The translations under genes were made by a program, and so were the position numbers. The notes beneath the pieces were generated by a model. That model worked only from the letters and a program-made list of their open reading frames with translations, was not told the DNA's origin and did not search any database. From assembly GCA_965228125.1 (NCBI GenBank), contig OZ245791.1:1798001-1862000 (forward strand): 64,000 bases of DNA, given 5' to 3'. Shown piece after piece: positions 28,242-36,395 of this stretch. This stretch comes from GWF2-38-69 sp965228125. GTDB taxonomy: Bacteria; Verrucomicrobiota; Lentisphaeria; Victivallales; GWF2-38-69. Positions within the stretch are counted from its first letter, which is position 1. Each line of letters starts with the position of its first letter.

Positions 28242-28682
28242 AAAATCTCCTGTATTTATGTTTAGCTGATTATGAATTTATTCTATTGAGTCTTCACCAT
28301 ATTTTATGTCTAATAAACCAAAAAACCTCTTTCTGACTGCAGTTATCAATTACGATTGAGTTTGTTGAAGACGGTCTGAAAAAATCAAAACATAGTTTCC
28401 AATTCCCGATTTCTTTTGCCGTACCATTTTTTATTACTGGTTTTTCGTAAAAAGATTTATTTTTAGTGTTATTTTCACGAAGTTATAAATAATATGGAGA
28501 TGTCTCTTTCAGATATATTGAGTTTTTTTTAAAAAATTAAAGACGAAAAAAGGATAATAAAAGTTTATATAAACTCTGTAACAATTCAGCATAATTTTAA
28601 CAGGAACTTAATTTAATTTTGTCGTTTCTAATGTTATCGTTCTGACTGTTTTTATCTAACTTGTACCTCTTAAGGATATTAA
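28242..28682. other. AT-rich divergent intergenic region
   Basis: This 441-bp gap between the EIIC gene and the YgiQ-family gene is strongly AT-rich and should hold both promoters. I see no gene, RNA fold or clear repeat in it. Confidence 0.5.
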
Positions 28683-30431
28683 ATGCATTCTTTATTAAAA
28701 GCTCTCTCCAGTCACAAACTGAAACAGCCTGACTTCATTCCTATGTCGAAAAAAGAGCTTGATTACTTAGGATGGAAAGAGATAGACATTTTACTTATTA
28801 CAGGCGATGCTTACGTAGACCACCCTTCGTTCGGCATTGCCTTAATAGGAAGGCTTCTTATTGCTTTCGGCTATAGAGTCGGCATAATAGCACAGCCTGA
28901 CTGGAAGGATAGAGCATCCCTTACTTTAATGGGCAGACCTAACCTTGCGTGTGCAATTACATCAGGCAACCTGGACTCAATGCTCAATATCTACACCCCT
29001 GGAAAAAGACTCAGGAAAGATGATGATTATTCGCCTGGTGGAAAAGCAGGGTTAAGGCCTCCAATGGCTGTTCAAGTATATTCAAACCTTGCAAAATCCT
29101 CTTTCTCCGGTTTGCCAATAATAATTGGCGGTATTGAAGCAAGCATGAGGAGAATAGCCCACTACGACTACTGGAAAGATAAAATCCTGCCTTCTACTCT
29201 GCTGTTATCAAAAGCAGATATTCTCATTTACGGAATGGGCGAGAAGGCCTTATTGAATGTTATTGAGGCAATCAGGCTTAAGGCTTCCTTGAAAGGAATT
29301 GCTGGCACAGCTGCACTTCGGGGAGAGAAAAAATCTCTGGAATTTTTATCGGAAGCTGCTGATGGTTACATAGAAATTCCTTCTTTTGATAAAATCCTTG
29401 ATGATAAAACAGCTTTCATGGAGTCACATATAATTGTCGAGCAGCAAAGTAATCCTTATTCAGCAAAAGGAATATTTCAGAGATATGACAACCGTATTGT
29501 TGTTATAGAAAGGCCAGAAACGCCGTTAACCACTCAGGAAATGGATGCCGTTTACGAACTTCCTTTCGCAAACAATCCTCATCCTTTCTATAAAGAGAGA
29601 ATTCCTGCATTTGAGATGATAAAAACTTCGATAACAGCCCTTCGCGGCTGTCCTGGCGGCTGTTCGTTTTGCGGTCTTGGGCTTCATCAAGGTAAATTTA
29701 TTTCAATCAGGAGCAAAAAATCTATTTTGAAATCAATAGCTCAGCTTACCCTGAGCAAGAATTTCAAAGGGACTGTTAGCGACATCGGGGGGCCGACCGC
29801 TAATGTTTATGGAAATCATGCGGCTGATTTTGAGAAATGCCAATGTTGCCGCCGCCCGTCCTGCCTTTGGCCTAAAATTTGCTCAAATTACATAATTGAT
29901 GACCAGGTTTTTCTGGAACTCTTAAAAGACGCAGCTCTTATTGATAAAGTCAAACACATTTTTGTAAGTTCAGGAATAAGACTTGATTTGGCAGAGAAAC
30001 AGCCAAATACAATGCGAAGGATTATACATGACCATACGTCAGGGCACTTAAAAGTAGCACCCGAACATCTGGATGAAAAAGTTTTGTTCCTTATGAGGAA
30101 AAACAGGGCTGAAGACTTTTATAAATTCATTGATACTTTTAAAAAAGAATCCAGTTTGGCAAACAAAGAACAATATCTAATTCCTTACTTCATCTCCAAT
30201 TTCCCTGGCTGTGGAACCTCAAATATGAAAAAAGTTGACTCCTTCCTTAAAAAGAATAGATGGTCGCCTCAACAAGTACAGGATTTCACTCCACTGCCGA
30301 TGACTATCGCATCAGCTATGTATTATTGCGGTTCAGATACAGAAAGAAATCCGATAGTAGTAAACAAAGGATTGAAGGAGAGAAGAGAACAATTATTGGT
30401 TTTAAAGCAAAACAAGGTTTATACTAAATAA
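28683..30431 (+). CDS. YgiQ-family radical SAM protein
   Basis: The 582-residue product has the YgiQ N-terminal domain (DYLGWKEIDILLITGDAYVDHPSFG), a central radical SAM core with Cys323, Cys327 and Cys330 in CPGGCSFCGLG (the CxxxCxxC cluster site), and the C-terminal YgiQ region with further cysteines (CQCCRRPSCLWPKIC, which may bind a second metal) and YFISNFPGC. The reaction is not known for this family. AGGATATTAA precedes the ATG. It lies 30 bp before an exonuclease gene on the same strand. Confidence 0.9.
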   Translation: MHSLLKALSSHKLKQPDFIPMSKKELDYLGWKEIDILLITGDAYVDHPSFGIALIGRLLIAFGYRVGIIAQPDWKDRASLTLMGRPNLACAITSGNLDSMLNIYTPGKRLRKDDDYSPGGKAGLRPPMAVQVYSNLAKSSFSGLPIIIGGIEASMRRIAHYDYWKDKILPSTLLLSKADILIYGMGEKALLNVIEAIRLKASLKGIAGTAALRGEKKSLEFLSEAADGYIEIPSFDKILDDKTAFMESHIIVEQQSNPYSAKGIFQRYDNRIVVIERPETPLTTQEMDAVYELPFANNPHPFYKERIPAFEMIKTSITALRGCPGGCSFCGLGLHQGKFISIRSKKSILKSIAQLTLSKNFKGTVSDIGGPTANVYGNHAADFEKCQCCRRPSCLWPKICSNYIIDDQVFLELLKDAALIDKVKHIFVSSGIRLDLAEKQPNTMRRIIHDHTSGHLKVAPEHLDEKVLFLMRKNRAEDFYKFIDTFKKESSLANKEQYLIPYFISNFPGCGTSNMKKVDSFLKKNRWSPQQVQDFTPLPMTIASAMYYCGSDTERNPIVVNKGLKERREQLLVLKQNKVYTK

Positions 30432-30461
30432 GATTAAATAACTAAAACCAGAGAAATAACC

Positions 30462-31250
30462 ATGACAAAGCTTCATAATCTTAAACTCACAAAGCCGATG
30501 ATCTTCTTCGATTTGGAAGCAACAGGGACAAATCCCCAGGTGGATAGAATAGTAGAAATATGCGTAGCAAAACTCTCTCCAGGAGGGCAAAGCGAAGTTA
30601 AAACAAGAAGAATCAATCCTGGTATTCCTATACCGCTTGAAGCATCTGAAATACACGGCATAAAAAATGAAGATGTTGCCAATGAGCCATCGTTCAGCGC
30701 CATAGCTGCTTCACTTTACATGTATTTCGAAGACTGTGATATTGCGGGTTATAATATAATAAGGTATGATGTCCCGCTTCTCTTTAATGAGTTTAAGCGA
30801 GTAGGATTAAACTTCTCTACAGACGGAAGAAGAGTTATTGACGCTCAGAATATATTCCACAAAATGGAACCCAGAACTCTCAGCGCTGCCTATTCCTTTT
30901 TTTGCGGTAAAGATCTAAGTAATGCCCATAGCGCAGAAGCCGATGTCCTTGCTACAATAGATGTGCTTGATGCTGAAATGGAACACTATCCAAAATTGCC
31001 CAGAGACATTGACGATCTGCATGAGTTCTGCAACCCTTCGGACCCAAACTGGATAGATAAGACAGGCAAGTTCAAATGGAATGAGAATAACGAAGCTGTC
31101 ATCGCATTCGGCAAAAACAAAGGAATATTGCTTAAAGACATAGCAGTCCAAAACCCAAACTTCCTCTCATGGATAACAAGAATGGACTTTCAGGACGATG
31201 CCAAAAAAATTGCTAAAGACGCGCTAACAGGCAGATTCCCTACACGATAA
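30462..31250 (+). CDS. DnaQ-like 3'-5' exonuclease with ExoX-type C-terminus
   Basis: The 262-residue protein has a DEDDh exonuclease domain at residues 1-170: FFDLEATG (first Asp and Glu), GYNIIRYDVPLL (second Asp) and AHSAEADVLAT (His and last Asp). The C-terminal 70 residues contain AFGKNKGILLKDIAVQNPNFLSWI, a small domain known after the exonuclease in ExoX-like proteins. It is not the epsilon subunit type, since it lacks the polymerase-binding tail. A repair or single-strand DNA or RNA trimming role is likely. It follows the YgiQ-family gene closely. Confidence 0.85.
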   Translation: MTKLHNLKLTKPMIFFDLEATGTNPQVDRIVEICVAKLSPGGQSEVKTRRINPGIPIPLEASEIHGIKNEDVANEPSFSAIAASLYMYFEDCDIAGYNIIRYDVPLLFNEFKRVGLNFSTDGRRVIDAQNIFHKMEPRTLSAAYSFFCGKDLSNAHSAEADVLATIDVLDAEMEHYPKLPRDIDDLHEFCNPSDPNWIDKTGKFKWNENNEAVIAFGKNKGILLKDIAVQNPNFLSWITRMDFQDDAKKIAKDALTGRFPTR

Positions 31251-31352
31251 AGTTTTACTGTTAGTGCCCTGCAATACAGACTTGAATGCAGTAAAAGATA
31301 ACATAAATTTTTGGTAGCGATTATAATTCAAACTAAAAAAGGAACAGACAAA

Positions 31353-32066
31353 ATGGTGCCAACTCCTCATATCGAAGTGAAAGATAAAAGCAAATTCGCA
31401 AAAACTGTATTAATGCCTGGCGATCCGCTTAGGGCTAAATTCATTGCAGACAATTTTCTGACAAACGTAGAACAAATCAATAACGTAAGAGGAATGTTAG
31501 CTTTCACAGGCCTTTACAATGGCAGAAGAATATCAGTCATGGGCTCAGGAATGGGCATGCCCAGTATCGGTATATACTCATATGAACTCTTCAAATTCTA
31601 TGAAATAGAAAATATTGTCAGAATAGGTACAGGCGGTGCGTATTCCCCTGATTTAAAATTGTTTGATGTAGTTATTGCCGAAGATACATGGAGCGAGTCT
31701 TCTTATGCAAAGACACAAGGGGTCTCAAGTAGTGATACGCTTAAAGCCGACACTGCATTGAATGAAAGATTAATCGCAGCAGCTCAGAAATTAAATATCC
31801 CTATTAGAAAATGCAGATTCCATTCTTCTGATGTTTTCTATAGGCAAAATTTTGATGATTACAAAACTATCTACAAGAAACACAATTGCCTGATTGTGGA
31901 TATGGAATCTTTCGCGTTGTTTGCCAATGCATTGGCAACTGGCAAAAATGCAGCTTGCATGCTAACTGTCTCGGATTCCCTTGTCAGACATGAGGTCACT
32001 ACCAGTGAACAAAGGCAAAGCGCATTTACTAATATGATGAAAATAGCGTTGGAGATGGCTGATTAA
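31353..32066 (+). CDS. deoD: Purine-nucleoside phosphorylase, DeoD type
   Basis: It phosphorolyses purine (deoxy)nucleosides to base and ribose-1-phosphate in salvage. The product is 237 residues from ATG 31353, ten bases after AAAAGGA; an upstream TTG at 31311 would add 14 residues that the family lacks. Motifs are TPHIEVKDKSKFAKTVLMPGDPLRAKFIA (phosphate site), GSGMGMPSIGIYSYEL, RIGTGGAY, VDMESFALFANA and TVSDSL with the catalytic Asp. The length equals the hexameric bacterial enzyme. Confidence 0.95.
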   Translation: MVPTPHIEVKDKSKFAKTVLMPGDPLRAKFIADNFLTNVEQINNVRGMLAFTGLYNGRRISVMGSGMGMPSIGIYSYELFKFYEIENIVRIGTGGAYSPDLKLFDVVIAEDTWSESSYAKTQGVSSSDTLKADTALNERLIAAAQKLNIPIRKCRFHSSDVFYRQNFDDYKTIYKKHNCLIVDMESFALFANALATGKNAACMLTVSDSLVRHEVTTSEQRQSAFTNMMKIALEMAD

Positions 32067-32234
32067 TTGGTTTTATAGTCATAACTATCTAAGAATAATT
32101 CGGTTTTATTTAATTGCCCAACTTGCTTTTATTTCTCATAACTGTATTATTACGCCGTAACAAGTCCAACTGAGTTCATTTACGGCAAAATGAGATAACA
32201 AGGTTGGAGAAAGAAAAAATACTCAGGAGAAAAT

Positions 32235-32579
32235 ATGCCGAGTACACTTTATGTAGGGAATCTTCCTTACTCAGTAGATGGGGATGCTTTGAATCAGATG
32301 TTCGTTGCATTCGGAACAGTAGAATCAGCAAAAATAATCACAGATTCACGCAGTGGAAGATCAAAGGGCTTTGGCTTTGTTGATATGGCTAATGCTGAAG
32401 ATGCCCAGAAGGCTATCCAGGAATTGGACGGCAAAGAATCAGGCGGCAGAAAAATCGTCGTCAATCTTGCTAAGCCAAAAGAAGACAAACCTCGCAGAGA
32501 AGGCGGTTTCCGTAGAGAAGGCGGTTTTCGTAGAGAGGGTGGTTTCCGTAGAGAAGGTGGTTTCTCTCGCAGAGACTAA
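32235..32579 (+). CDS. RRM-type RNA-binding protein with arginine/glycine-rich tail
   Basis: The 114-residue product has one RNA-recognition motif: RNP2 LYVGNLPY at residues 4-11 and RNP1 KGFGFVDM at about 44-51. The C-terminal tail has four near-perfect REGGFR repeats ending in SRRD. Such small RRM proteins occur in cyanobacteria and several PVC and proteobacterial lineages, often cold-induced. A post-transcriptional RNA chaperone role is inferred. AGGAGAAAAT precedes the ATG. A strong terminator follows, so it is monocistronic. Confidence 0.92.
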   Translation: MPSTLYVGNLPYSVDGDALNQMFVAFGTVESAKIITDSRSGRSKGFGFVDMANAEDAQKAIQELDGKESGGRKIVVNLAKPKEDKPRREGGFRREGGFRREGGFRREGGFSRRD

Positions 32580-32600
32580 TTCATAGATTCGATTACGGTG

Positions 32601-32633
32601 AAGCAGTGCAGACTTAGTTTGCACTGCTTTTTT
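32601..32633 (+). terminator. Rho-independent terminator of the RRM protein gene
   Basis: AAGCAGTGCA pairs perfectly with TGCACTGCTT around a 9-base loop, followed by T residues. Confidence 0.9.
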
Positions 32634-32646
32634 AATTTGGGAAAAA

Positions 32647-33423
32647 ATGAATAAAGAAAAAATATTATCGCTTATTTCTCTTCTAGACGATGAAAATGAA
32701 AATACAGCTTCGTTTGCTATAAGAGAACTCTTATCTGAAGGTAAAGAGGCCCAAGCCGTACTTGGAGAACATCAGGAAAGCAGCAATCCCCTGTTAAGGA
32801 AAAGAGTACATCAAATCCAGGCTATTACTGCGATAAAAAAATCCAGAGATATTCTTTCAAGGCGGCTTTCCAATAAACACAGCAGTATTTGGAACGGCAT
32901 GCTTGAAATACACTTATCCTGGTTCGATAAAGACACTAAGGATAATGTTAACAATATGTTCTATGAACTGCTTAGCGAGTTTAAAAAAGAACGTATTCTG
33001 ACACCGTCAGGCATTGCGCACTTTATGCGCTTCAATGGATTCGTTATGCCTATCGATGGAGATATTGACTCAGAATACTACTGTATCGGACCAGTGCTGG
33101 AGTCAAAAATCGGCTCGGATGCCCTCCTATCAACAATAGCATATAAACTTTTGTTGGAATCCGGTATTACTGCAAAAATAGTAGAATACAAAAAATTGGT
33201 ATGCCTCTTGTTTCCTCTTAATACGGTGATAGCTCCAAATACATGGAAAACAGAGCAAATTAACACTTCTGATTACAAAGAAATTAAACCCGGAGAACTT
33301 TTTCGTTATACAATGCTCCAGCTATACCTTGCTGCTGCATGCTCCGAGAATTACAGATATTCCTTCATTATTGGTCAATGCCTGAAAAAAACTGAAAAAC
33401 AAGCAAAAAACACAGGTTCATAA
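32647..33423 (+). CDS. Protein with HEAT-like N-terminus and SirB1/transglutaminase-like region
   Basis: The 258-residue cytosolic protein begins with a helical segment (LISLLDDENENTASFAIRELLSEG) like that in SirB1/YchA-type proteins, which pair such a start with a transglutaminase-core-like domain. The middle (WFDKDTKDNVNNMFYELLSEF, then GIAHFMRFNGFVMP and YYCIGPVLESKIGSDALLSTIAYKLLLESGI) fits that layout. A clear Cys-His-Asp triad is not visible, so enzymatic activity is doubtful. It follows the RRM gene after a terminator. The assignment is tentative. Confidence 0.55.
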   Translation: MNKEKILSLISLLDDENENTASFAIRELLSEGKEAQAVLGEHQESSNPLLRKRVHQIQAITAIKKSRDILSRRLSNKHSSIWNGMLEIHLSWFDKDTKDNVNNMFYELLSEFKKERILTPSGIAHFMRFNGFVMPIDGDIDSEYYCIGPVLESKIGSDALLSTIAYKLLLESGITAKIVEYKKLVCLLFPLNTVIAPNTWKTEQINTSDYKEIKPGELFRYTMLQLYLAAACSENYRYSFIIGQCLKKTEKQAKNTGS

Positions 33424-33444
33424 ACTAAAACTCCGCATTGGCCT

Positions 33445-33479
33445 TTATCTCAGTTGTTAAGCTTTAAATTATGAGATAA
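33445..33479. terminator. Possible bidirectional terminator between convergent genes
   Basis: TTATCTCA and TGAGATAA form an 8-bp inverted repeat with a 19-base loop between two converging genes. T tracts on either side are short, so support is weak. Confidence 0.35.
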
Positions 33480-33492
33480 GTTTTAGCTGAAA

Positions 33493-34980
33493 CTACAGGG
33501 TTACGCCTTGCTTGAAAATAGCTATTTCTCTGAAATTATTTTTCTCATTGTTTGCATATTTCCCGTTTGCCACATCTGAGATGAAGTTTATAAACTCTTC
33601 TGTCAATGTATCGAAATCTTTATTTGACAACAAGCACCCTGCATCAAAATCTATCCAATTTGGTTTCCTTTTGGCAAGTTCTGTATTAGTCGATATTTTT
33701 ATGGTTGGTATGAATGAGCCGTAAGGGGTTCCTCTGCCTGTCGTAAAAAGCACCATATGGCAGCCTGCTGCCCCAAGCGCAGTAGATGCTACAAGATCAT
33801 TGCCGGGAGCGTACAGCAAATTAAGGCCTTGGGTTTTAATTCTTTCACCATAACTAAGAACATCGACAACGGCTGATGAACCGGCCTTTTGGGTACATCC
33901 AAGAGATTTATCCTCGAGAGTCGAAATGCCTCCTTCCTTATTTCCTGGAGAGGGATTTTCGTAGATGGTTTGATTATGCCGTTTAAAATAAGACTTAAAA
34001 CTATTTATCAATGCCACAATTTTTTCATAGGTAGGCTCATCTTTTGCTCTGTTCATCAGTATAGTTTCTGCTCCGAACATCTCGGGAACTTCTGTCAATA
34101 CGCTTGTCCCGCCGGAAGATATCAGATAATCGGAAAATCTGCCTAAAAGAGGATTTGCTGTGATACCTGAAAAACCATCCGACCCTCCGCACTTAAGCCC
34201 GACCCGTAAGGAAGAAATCGGGACTTCCTGTCTCTTGTCCAGCATCATATTAATAAACAGTTCGTTAAGCAGATGAACCCCTTCTTCTATTTCATCTTCA
34301 ACTTCCTGAGCGATAAAGGATTTGACTCTGGATGCATCATAATCGCCTAGAGTTTTAATGAAGTCTGATACTTGATTATTTTCGCATCCCAGTCCTAATA
34401 TCAGGACTCCGCCGGCGTTTGGATGCTTAACAATGTTCTGGAGTATGATTTTTGTATTTTTATGGTCTTCGCCTAGCTGTGAGCAACCGTAACTGTGTTT
34501 GAAAATATGAACTCCGTCTATTCCTGACAAATCAACATGCTTTTTAAACTCATTGATTATTAGTTCACCTGTTCCGTTGGTACAGCCAACCGTAGGAACT
34601 ACCCATAGTTCGTTTCGTATGCCGACTTCGCCGCTGCTTCTTTTATAAACTTTTATTTTGTGTTCTTTGGATGTAGCTGAAATTTTTTCGAATGAGGGCA
34701 GGTAACGATATGTTTCTATATTGTCGAGCTTTGTTTTAATGTTGTGTATGTGTACATGGTCGCCTATGGAGATGTCTTTTAGTGCTGAACCTATCGGCAT
34801 GGAATACTTGATTATGTCTTCGCCGTTTTTAATCTGGGATATGGCAAATTTATGCCCTCTATTGAGGTTGTCCCTAATAACTATTTCAAATCCATCAAGC
34901 TTGACAGTTTGCCCTTTTTTTAGATTTTGAAGAGCTACTGCTACATTGTCTTTGATATTTATTCGTATGGCTGTTTTCAT
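33493..34980 (-). CDS. UxaA-family altronate (or related sugar-acid) dehydratase
   Basis: The 495-residue protein has an N-terminal SAF-like domain (residues 1-95, DNVAVALQNLKKGQTV to GDHVHIHN) and the C-terminal dehydratase domain. The latter has VGIRNELWVVPTVGCTNG, the cysteine segments HSYGCSQLG and LGLGCENNQ, KCGGSDGFSGITANP and FTTGRGTPYG. UxaA converts D-altronate to 2-keto-3-deoxygluconate; relatives act on galactarate and similar acids. No uxuA, kdgK or kdgA lies nearby, so the natural substrate is open. Confidence 0.85.
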   Translation of the reverse strand: MKTAIRINIKDNVAVALQNLKKGQTVKLDGFEIVIRDNLNRGHKFAISQIKNGEDIIKYSMPIGSALKDISIGDHVHIHNIKTKLDNIETYRYLPSFEKISATSKEHKIKVYKRSSGEVGIRNELWVVPTVGCTNGTGELIINEFKKHVDLSGIDGVHIFKHSYGCSQLGEDHKNTKIILQNIVKHPNAGGVLILGLGCENNQVSDFIKTLGDYDASRVKSFIAQEVEDEIEEGVHLLNELFINMMLDKRQEVPISSLRVGLKCGGSDGFSGITANPLLGRFSDYLISSGGTSVLTEVPEMFGAETILMNRAKDEPTYEKIVALINSFKSYFKRHNQTIYENPSPGNKEGGISTLEDKSLGCTQKAGSSAVVDVLSYGERIKTQGLNLLYAPGNDLVASTALGAAGCHMVLFTTGRGTPYGSFIPTIKISTNTELAKRKPNWIDFDAGCLLSNKDFDTLTEEFINFISDVANGKYANNEKNNFREIAIFKQGVTL

Positions 34981-35230
34981 TTACATCACTTTTTTATAGC
35001 TTCTTTCATGCCTATATATAACAATATCATAAAGGTATTCGGAAACGAGTGGCAGTCCGGTAATTGAATTCAAATCACTTTGCTTATTTATCCTGTTTAT
35101 CATTCAGTCAACGAAACATCTTAGGAAGTTGCCTTCGCCAAATTGTATAATTCTCGGAGGGTAATCCTTGGCATTAGTATAAGATTTCTTGGCCAAGAGA
35201 GAAAGATCCATATATTTCTCCTGTTCCTAT

Positions 35231-36124
35231 TTATAGAGGAATTCCATTTTGAATTTTGCAGGCTTTAACGGTGTTTTGAAGAAGCATCGCGATTGTCATT
35301 GGGCCTACTCCGCCAGGAACCGGAGTGATTAAAGAAGCCTTTTTGCTGACTTCATCAAAAGCTACGTCTCCGACAAGCCTATAACCGCTTTTAGCACTCT
35401 TGTCTTCAATCCTGTTGATTCCCACATCAATGACGACAGCGCCTTCTTTAACCATGTCTGCCTTGACAAATTCAGGTTTACCGATAGCAGCAATAATAAT
35501 GTCAGCCTGAGTTGTATAGTGTTTCATATTCTGTGTTCTTGAATGGCACACTGTGACAGTAGCATCCGCGCCCTTGGCTTTCTGGATTAGGAGTGCCATC
35601 ATGGGCTTTCCTACAATGTTAGACCTTCCAATAATGACGGCGTGTTTCCCTGATGGGCTTACATTGCTGTATTCAAGGAGTTTCATGACTCCATAGGGTG
35701 TGCATGGATAAAATCCGTCCGTCTTGCCAATAAGCATCTTGCCGACATTTACAGCATGAAAACAGTCTACGTCTTTTTTGTGGTCAATTGCTTCTATAAC
35801 CATATCTTCATCAATTTGTGGCGGCGGTGGAGATTGGACAAGAATCCCGTGTATTTTGGGATCTTGGTTGAGCTTTGCTATAAGTGCAAGGACTTCATCC
35901 ATAGTCGCATTCTTATCAAGAACAATCTTTTCAGAGAAAAACCCGAGTTCTTTGGATTTCTTTTCTTTCATGTTTACATAAACTTGGGAAGCAGGATCCT
36001 CACCTATAAGAATTACCACAAGTCCAGGTTGAAGGCCGTACTTATCTTTTAGAGCAACTGTTTCTTTGGCTGTTTCTTCGTTTATTTTTTGCGAAATGAT
36101 TCTTCCGTCGATTATCTGAGCCAT
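35231..36124 (-). CDS. folD: Methylenetetrahydrofolate dehydrogenase/cyclohydrolase
   Basis: The bifunctional enzyme interconverts 5,10-methylene- and 10-formyl-THF with NADP+. The 297-residue product has standard length and motifs: YVNMKEKKSKELGF with the catalytic Lys, GILVQSPPPP (family usually QLPLP), DVDCFHAVNVG, the NADP site GRSNIVGKPMMALL, and the terminal PVPGGVGPMTIAMLLQNT. GGAGGATTAG precedes the ATG. It stands alone between two AT-rich gaps. Confidence 0.95.
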   Translation of the reverse strand: MAQIIDGRIISQKINEETAKETVALKDKYGLQPGLVVILIGEDPASQVYVNMKEKKSKELGFFSEKIVLDKNATMDEVLALIAKLNQDPKIHGILVQSPPPPQIDEDMVIEAIDHKKDVDCFHAVNVGKMLIGKTDGFYPCTPYGVMKLLEYSNVSPSGKHAVIIGRSNIVGKPMMALLIQKAKGADATVTVCHSRTQNMKHYTTQADIIIAAIGKPEFVKADMVKEGAVVIDVGINRIEDKSAKSGYRLVGDVAFDEVSKKASLITPVPGGVGPMTIAMLLQNTVKACKIQNGIPL

Positions 36125-36339
36125 CTAATCCTCCGTGCATTTTTTATTTAGAATCTTAATATATTTATCTTGAAAATCAAAGTACGCTTCATGAAAACAG
36201 CATAGAAGTAATAGCATGCTGCATTCAAAATTAGTTCTTTTTAGATCGTAACATAGTGTAAGGTATTTATATTTTTGACCGAAGCTAAGAAATATGAATT
36301 TTGCAAGGTTGACTAATTTTCGGATTAAGAACAAAAAAA

Positions 36340-36368
36340 AATAGGAGACACCCTAAGTATCTCCTATT
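36340..36368 (-). terminator. Rho-independent terminator of the sugar porter gene
   Basis: AATAGGAGA pairs perfectly with TCTCCTATT around an 11-base loop; on the minus strand it is followed by nine T with one interruption soon after. Confidence 0.88.
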
Positions 36369-36395
36369 AAATCTTAAGAACGAGTTATTTTTTTG

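Noticed and set aside
28242..28682. Small RNA gene in the AT-rich gap
   Set aside because: No stable hairpin with a T tract and no recognisable RNA family.
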